A stretch of DNA of 64,000 nt from Buxus sempervirens (Eukaryota > Streptophyta > Magnoliopsida > Buxales > Buxaceae): the NCBI GenBank assembly GCA_947561395.2, contig OX387184.1:17216205-17280204 (forward strand). The letters are read 5' to 3'. Positions 58,449-64,000 of the stretch are shown here, in pieces. A model generated the notes under the pieces. That model was given only the letters and a program-made list of their open reading frames with translations. It was not told the DNA's origin and ran no database searches. Numbering within the stretch: position 1 is the first letter of the stretch; the number at the start of each line of letters is the position of its first letter. The position numbers and the translations under genes were made by a program.

Positions 58449-59238
58449 AAATTCACCACCCAATGGCGGGAACTCCGAATTTGAAATGGCCATACCGGAA
58501 CCACGACGAAAACCACTTACTCTGACACCCGGCGAACACCTGCGCACACACCTCCTACAGATATCCCTTCACGAAGCCACCCACCACAGATGGCTTCTAT
58601 CGCTCTCGCCTACGACGAAACCTTCGTCTATAGCCGCACTGACCTGCAGACACCACTTCGCCTTGAAACTCCCTTCGTCTACAGTCGCTCTGCCCTACAG
58701 TTGCTCTGACCAGCAGTCAGCTTGGATCAAACCCCGCTTACGAAGCCTGATGAACCCGAACTTAGACACCGGCAGGAGGTCGGCTGTTGCCGACCCTACA
58801 CGAACCCTGTACACGAAGCCTGCTCACGAGCTCTTGGACCACCCTGCTCACGAGCTCTTTTATCAATGATGTTGCTCATACCAAACAAATGTAATTGCTC
58901 TTTTTTTTTGGGTGGAAATATGTAGTTGCTCATGAAACCAAACTACTTTAAATCAAATAATAAATATGCTCTTATCATGGAAAAGTTGTAGCCCATTGAC
59001 GTGGGGCAAAACTTACGGCGGGCAAAACTTAAGCCTCTACTTGCAGCCCATTGACGTGCGAGAAAGTTGCAGGAGCTGAGAAGTTTCTATATTGACTGAC
59101 TGATAGGGACAGTGACAGTCGAGGGTCAATTGTCACCAAACTGAGTTTACATCTTTTTATTTTATTTTATTTTGGGTAAACAACTTTTTTTTGTTTTTTT
59201 TGATAAACAACTGAGTTTACATCTGCTGGTAATTTTCG
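58449..59238. other. LINE 5' part and flanking DNA
   Basis: 58,449-58,870 is GC-rich with repeated 'cacgagctct' (twice near 58,825-58,860) and 'ccttcgtcta' words, as in plant L1 5' UTRs. Beyond it, 'gcccattgacgtg' occurs at 58,992 and 59,046. 59,071-59,145 is the left block shared with 27,899. 'actgagtttacatct' is repeated at 59,139 and 59,210. No gene. Confidence 0.5.
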
Positions 59239-61615
59239 TCTACTCCGTTTTTACTACATCTACCCTTACACGACACGTGTCCTCTAGGCATTTAATAACT
59301 GGGACCCACCAAACCGTGGTCCATCGAAACGTCTTGTTTTTGTTTTAACTATTAAATGCTTCAGCCAGAGAGTGGATATCTGGGTAAAACGTAAAAATCT
59401 ACTTGTCGCAGCCCCATGACTTTCTTACATAACATTTGGAAATGTCTGCCAGTTACGCTTTTATACCAGCGAATACAAGAGAGAACCCTTTTACGTGAGA
59501 TCATGACTTTGTCAAAACAATAATGTTTAGTAGATTGAGTACCATTATCTTTTTTTTGGTAGGCAGATTGAGTACCATTCTCGGTTATCAGTAAATAAGG
59601 AAAAATGATAAAAGAGAAAAGGGGCACAATCTGACTTTATTCTACAGATATAAAAGTGTTCCAGATGCATGTCACGTGGAACACTCACTACATGGCATGC
59701 ATTTGATTTTGGAAAAATTGGTTTTTAGTGTTATTTTTTCAAAATAATTTGGATTCAGTCGGTTAGTTCTTAAAAATTGAGAATTAGTGATACTTTTTTC
59801 AAATAATTGAGATTCTTATAAAGACTTTCTTCCACCAATGCCCTCAAATCAAAAGACTTTGAAAACATTTTCACTCATTTAAGTACAAATAGGTTTGCAA
59901 GTTTTTTTGAGGGTATTTTTGGAAGAAATTCTTCATAAATAGTAAAATGACACTAAATCCCAATTATATGAATAAAGTACTACAAATCCTTAATTTTCAA
60001 GAATTGATAGACTAAATCTGAATTATTTTGAGAAAATATCACTAAAAACCAATTTTGCCTATTATCATTTCTATTTTCCTTCTGTACAACATTCATTTGT
60101 GAGGCATCATTTGTAGTTTGCTTAACATTCAAATCCTTCAAGATCTTACCCATCCCATTTTTGAAATCTTTAACAAGATCAACAGCAAAATCATAAGACT
60201 CACATGCCACAAAAGAAAAAAAAAACAACAACAAAAAAATCATAACACCAATACAAAAAAAACCAAAAAAAAAAAAAAAAATCATAACACCAATACATTA
60301 TCATAAAAGACATTACCACAAAAGAAATGAAACATTTATTTTACTATTCTAATTACATGCCGTATGAAACTTAAGGGATCGCAAAGCATAGAAAGTCCAC
60401 AATCATCTTCAAACTTGAAAGCATACTAGAACATACATTATTCTAATTAAATACATGTAGTGTGAAACTTAAGGGATGGCATAGCATACAAACAGTTTTC
60501 GAACTTGAAACAGAGACAATAACGAAACAACAAGCTTTTCTTCTATAGAGAGAAAGATTCTCCCAAAAATAGAGAGTTGCCTTCTTAAAGTATGTTTTGT
60601 TTTATGCTTATATTATAGAATTAAAATTTGTTTTTTGATCTAGTAACGTCAATATATAAACAAGAAAATCCTAGTTAATCCATTAATTAAAGCTACAGCT
60701 TTAATAAAAAAAAAAAATTTGCTTTTCTAAGCCACGACAACCCAAAATTCTTCAAATTTCGAGTAGTCTTGAGTAGTGAAGCAAAGAAATCCCAATTACA
60801 ACAGCTAAGACATTTAGAACTCCACTCTAACCCTCTAAGCAACTTAGTTAAATCTAAGAACAAAATCTATCCATACCAATCAAAGAAAACATGTGTCATT
60901 CTTATTTGTTATCCTCCCATAGGTAACCTCAATAAAGTAATCATTTTTGAAAATGATGCAAAGAGCATTCACACTATAATTTCTGTCGCTAATCTAAAAA
61001 AAATGGCATATAATACTTGATAAGAAAATTAGGGAAAGATCAATGTGGCAACATACTTGCTATCCTCCAAGCATAGCAAGCTCCAATGGTAACAGTAAAT
61101 TCTTTTGGAGGTGTTTCACAGCTCACAAAAGTCACAGGAAAGTAGATAGGGGTTGGGCGTCACACCACCACCAAAGCTAATGGCTATCTCTTGAGGGCAC
61201 AAATGGCTCCTTGTTTGAGGTTGAGTATGACAATAATAAGAAGGAGAGGAAGAAGATACCTGTGGATTTTCAATAGTTTTAAAAAAATGCAGGTGCAAAT
61301 AAGCTTCTTGGACGTCTTCTTTCTCTTGGCAGAAAACAGGGTCAAGAAGTGCAGGACATTCTATCCCTTGCTAGGAGGCAAAAAATGTCTTTGGGCAGGA
61401 GACTAGAAAATGTCCAATGGTATTAAAAAGAAAAAATAAAAAGGAAGGCTCTCCCCAAAAGTTCTTTACCTCCGTTAAAGCAAAGTTGACGAAGGTAGTT
61501 TGAGACGTTTTGACAGAGGTGTGCGGCAATTGAGGACGGGTTTGGTGGGCCCAGTTATTAAATACTTAGAACACGTGTCATACAGGGGTGGATGTAGTGG
61601 ACAAAACGCAGTAGA
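59239..61615. mobile_element. Long-TIR element, 2.4 kb, MULE-like
   Basis: The left arm (59,239-59,335) and right arm (61,500-61,615) are inverted copies. Read inward, both have tctact[c/g]cgtttt, actacatc[t/c]acccc, gacacgtgt, atttaataactggg and cccaccaaacc. The arms are about 100-115 bp. No transposase. The inside is AT-rich. Two minus-strand frames at 61,116-61,298 and 59,980-60,285 resemble no known family; the second has VACESYDFAVDLVKDF after a poly-Phe start coded by a T-run. No clean target duplication found. Confidence 0.7.
60348..60515. repeat. Direct repeat of about 75 bp, two copies
   Basis: 'attctaattacatg' plus 'gtatgaaacttaagggatcg' (60,348-60,385) recurs as 'attctaattaaatacatg' plus 'gtgtgaaacttaagggatgg' (60,439-60,479), each followed by 'catag' and 'gaacttgaaa'. 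This is an internal duplication within the long-TIR element. Confidence 0.75.
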
Positions 61616-61779
61616 AGATAGGCCCCACACGTGTGGAGACCGTTTCATTTGGAGCCTCTCAGTGGTTCTAGCATGAAATTTGCCGATGTATGGCACTTTT
61701 CAATAGTGGAGTCCACACCCCAAAATGCATCTGAGCTGGAACCATCGGATTTTGGCTCTAGAAGAAATGTTCACTTAAC

Positions 61780-61938
61780 TCTAAGGTTTTTTTTTTGGAA
61801 TATTTTAAACCTAAAACGGTGTTGCTTTCGTTTGGCGCCCAAAGGGACGAAATTTTGGACGAGTTTTGATGAGTTCAGTCCTGCATTGTTAGTGTCTTTC
61901 TTGTTAGCATCCTTCTGGGGAGTCAAGTTTTGCCATCA
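61780..61938. repeat. Right block of the segment shared with 28,055-28,218
   Basis: From 'gaatattttaaacct' to 'gtcaagttttgcca' this block matches 28,071-28,218 at about 90 percent by eye. The match ends exactly where LINE sequence starts. Confidence 0.88.
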
Positions 61939-64000
61939 TGGATCTGAGCTGGAGGGATGGTGTATTGCAAATGGACAAGACATTAACATCACGGATATGA
62001 GCTGGAGGCCAGATAGTGGGCAACAATGTTCTGACACTAACAGATTGATCTGCACTGGAAACCACAATTTGAGTGATAAACTTGTCTTTTTCGGTAAGAA
62101 ACTTTTGCTTTGGAACAAATCTTGCATTGGTAACCTGCATTCCAAAGCAACTAGGCTTTTTTCTGATCTCAAAGATATTCAATTTTTGTTAGAGATAAAC
62201 CACGACCCCCATCTCCTCTCCAAGGAGAAAGCCATCAGATTAGAATACTGTCATATTCTTAACCAACAGGAGATCCTCTGAGCTCAAAAATCTAGAATCA
62301 ATTGGCTTAGAGAGGGAGATTAGAACACCAAGTTTTTTCATGTGTCAACCTTGAACTGTAGACAGAGATACAGAATTACCTGCATCAAGGATGGCAATAA
62401 TGATATGCATAGTGATCAAGATGGTATTGAAATAAGTTTTATTGATCATTTTACTAACTTGTTTCATGAAGGTGTTACTAACAGGGTTTTGCAGGACCAA
62501 CTCATTTTCGACTCCACTATCATTGAAGAGGATAATAGCTTTATCATGAGACCAGGGACCGAGGAGGAGATCCTTGAATCTGCTAAGGGTATGGGCCTTC
62601 GTAAGATTCCGGGACCGGATGGGTTCCAAGGACTGTTCTACTTGAATTACTAGGAAATTCTCCAGCTAGAATATGCAACATGGTTAAAGAATTTTTCACC
62701 TGTGGGCTTCTCGACAAAGGTATAAATGATACTCACATTGCTCTTATCCCCAATGTAGAAAACCCAACCAGAACTAGTGATTTCAGACCCATCAGCCTGT
62801 GTAACTTCTCCTACAAAATTATTTCCAGAATCATGGTTAACCGCATGAGACCCTTAATGGATAACATCATTGCCCCTAACCAAAGTGCCTTTTTGGCTAA
62901 AAGATCCATCCATGACAACATCATTTTAGCCCAAGAGATTTTGCACCACATTAGGGGTAAGAAAAAGGGAAAAGGCGGGGACTTTGCCCTCAAAATTCAT
63001 CTGTCTAAAGCCGATGATAGATTAAACTGGGACTTGATCCAAAAAGCTTTGAAAGCAGCTGGGTTTTGCCAACATTGGACTTTCCTAGTCATGAGATGTG
63101 TCACCACAGTCTCATATTCCATCTTGGTTAATGGCAACCCTGTCGGTTATATAAAACCCCAAAGAGGCATTAGGCAGGGGGATCCTCTGTCCCCCTACCT
63201 GTTTATCCTAACACAACAGATTCTTTCCAAAGCTCTCTCTAATGCGGAAAGCATTAACACTATCAAAGGAGTGAAAATCAGCAAGAGATCCCCTTCATTA
63301 AACCATCTCATGTTCACGGATGATCTTCTACTATTTGGGAAAGCAACCCAGAGAGAAGGTATGAATTTTCAAAAAATCATTTCTGAATTCTGTTCTATTT
63401 CTGGTCATGAAATCAATTTGGCTAAATCTGAGCTTATCGTGAGTCCTAGTGTCAAGGGTAGGGCTAGGGGCAACATCGGTAGGATTTTTTGTATCAAAAC
63501 TTCTGTTAAATTCAAAAAATACCTTGGAATCCCATTGCCGGATGGTAGACTTTCAAATGCTTTATTCCAGGAGATCATTGATAGGATAAATAGAAGACTG
63601 GCATCTTGGAAATCTAAACTTCTCACTCAAGCAGGAAAAGTCACATTGATAAATTCGGTGATCATGGGGATGCCCCTTCACTTGATGTCCTACACTAAAA
63701 TCCCTAGGAAAACTCTTAACCTTATGCAAAAGGGTGCCAGGACTTTCTTATAGGCTAAAAATAATAAAGAAAAGCCCATCCATAACATTGCTTGGGAGAA
63801 AATATCAATGCCAAGAGATGCTAGGGGTTTAAATGTCAAGAAGTTGAGAGAATTCAATGAAGCCCTCCTTGCTAAGAAGGGCTGGGATCTCATGCAGAAT
63901 GAAAGAAGATTCTGGACTGTCTTCTTCAAGACTAAGTACTTCAATGATGGGGACTTTCTGGAAAGCTCATGCAAGAGCAGGGATTCAACAATCTGGAAAA
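61939..64000 (+). mobile_element. L1-type LINE B, 5'-truncated, runs off the window
   Basis: LINE sequence begins in the linker between endonuclease and RT (KKLLLWNKSCIGNLHSKA, then NWLREGD and NTKFFHVS). The RT follows: GLRKIPGPDGFQGLFY, IALIPNVENPTRTSDFRPIS, NQSAFLAKRSIHDNI, GIRQGDPLSPYLFIL and FTDDLLLF (63,313-63,336; Thr in place of the usual Ala). In-frame stops include TGA near 62,279, TAG near 62,321, TAG at 62,651 and TAG at 63,751, and a frame change lies near 62,660. After 63,753 the same frame goes on (EKPIHNIAWEKISMPRDARG) to the edge. It is a dead copy. 5' truncation is usual for LINEs. Confidence 0.9.
62680..63753 (+). pseudogene. LINE B reverse transcriptase core
   Basis: A 357-codon open stretch covers RT fingers, palm and thumb. 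The palm Asp box reads FTDDLL. Upstream palm residues read KIHLSKADDRLNW where L1 elements have K[V/I]D[L/M]xKAYDxxxW, so a catalytic Asp has become His. The thumb ends with KYLGIPLPDGRLSN and LTQAGKVTLINSV. It is closed by a TAG where the family usually has Trp (FLW). Confidence 0.9.

Larger units (their letters stand above)
54122..58870 (-). mobile_element. L1-type LINE A, 3' part cut off by the Tekay-like LTR
   Basis: Read on the minus strand: a GC-rich 5' part (about 58,449-58,870) with a hAT MITE inserted at 57,740-58,440, then ORF1 with DUF4283 and a zinc knuckle, then ORF2 with AP endonuclease and reverse transcriptase. The RT runs straight into the LTR edge at 54,121 in the middle of the thumb region (SLPIRYLGV). 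The 3' remainder and tail are not found in the window. ORF2 has stops and frameshifts, so the copy is dead. Confidence 0.9.

Noticed and set aside
58303-58869. Plus-strand 188-codon frame rich in Pro and Arg
   Set aside because: It crosses the right end of the hAT MITE and continues antisense through the GC-rich LINE 5' part, so it is a composite shadow.
60118-60306. Lys/Asn/Thr-rich frame
   Set aside because: It is the antisense of an A-run region (aaaacaacaac words), so it is low complexity.
1-64000. tRNA and rRNA genes
   Set aside because: No tRNA box A/B pair or rRNA segment was recognised by eye; a covariance-model scan would be needed to exclude small ones.

Overview
This is a stretch of flowering-plant nuclear DNA, dominated by transposable elements. 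The species cannot be fixed from sequence alone. The evidence for a plant is a G-type lectin S-receptor-like kinase, plant-type Ty3/gypsy lineages (a Tat-type element with a second RNase H and an antisense ORF, and a Tekay-like chromovirus with a tRNA-iMet primer site), plant L1 LINEs with DUF4283/zinc-knuckle ORF1, a hAT MITE, and AT-rich intergenic DNA. Only one gene looks whole and functional: a single-exon lectin receptor kinase (LECRK/RLK1 group) at 16,369-18,726 on the minus strand.

Layout. 1-10,413 is a decayed Tat-lineage element on the minus strand whose far end lies outside the window. 10,414-16,100 is mostly anonymous AT-rich DNA with one small gene-like ORF that may be LYR-related. 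16,115-18,881 holds the kinase gene with a candidate poly(A) signal and two W-box cores upstream. 18,888-20,340 is a diverged tandem duplication just upstream of the gene. 20,697-27,895 is a run of three separate terminal-inverted-repeat (TIR) elements: one carries a prefoldin subunit 6 exon, the second is anonymous, and the third (4.4 kb) carries two exons of a SEC61 alpha pseudogene with its intron. 28-33 kb has a segment shared with 59-62 kb, a gene-like first exon and a 3.35-kb solo LTR.

33,334-40,308 is the most striking structure: a giant fold-back. Two arms of about 1.3 kb in opposite orientation surround about 1 kb of 22-bp tandem repeats, which themselves switch direction. One arm was later hit by a 3.35-kb solo LTR, and the other arm still shows the empty site. 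41-54 kb is a nest of LTR sequences: a Tekay-like element that landed in a LINE and then received a solo LTR, plus another solo LTR that split a tandem repeat. 54,122-58,870 is an L1 LINE on the minus strand with a 701-bp hAT MITE in its 5' part (perfect 8-bp target duplication). 59,239-61,615 is another long-TIR element. From about 61,939 to the window end runs a 5'-truncated L1 LINE on the plus strand.

The genes do not form a pathway. The window reads as a stratified record of insertions around one probable immune receptor gene, with repeated capture of host gene pieces by TIR elements. Three related solo LTRs (33,983, 43,182 and 48,685) carry arrays of short perfect or near-perfect dyads around their TATA boxes. 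The dyad sequence differs between copies but the layout is the same.
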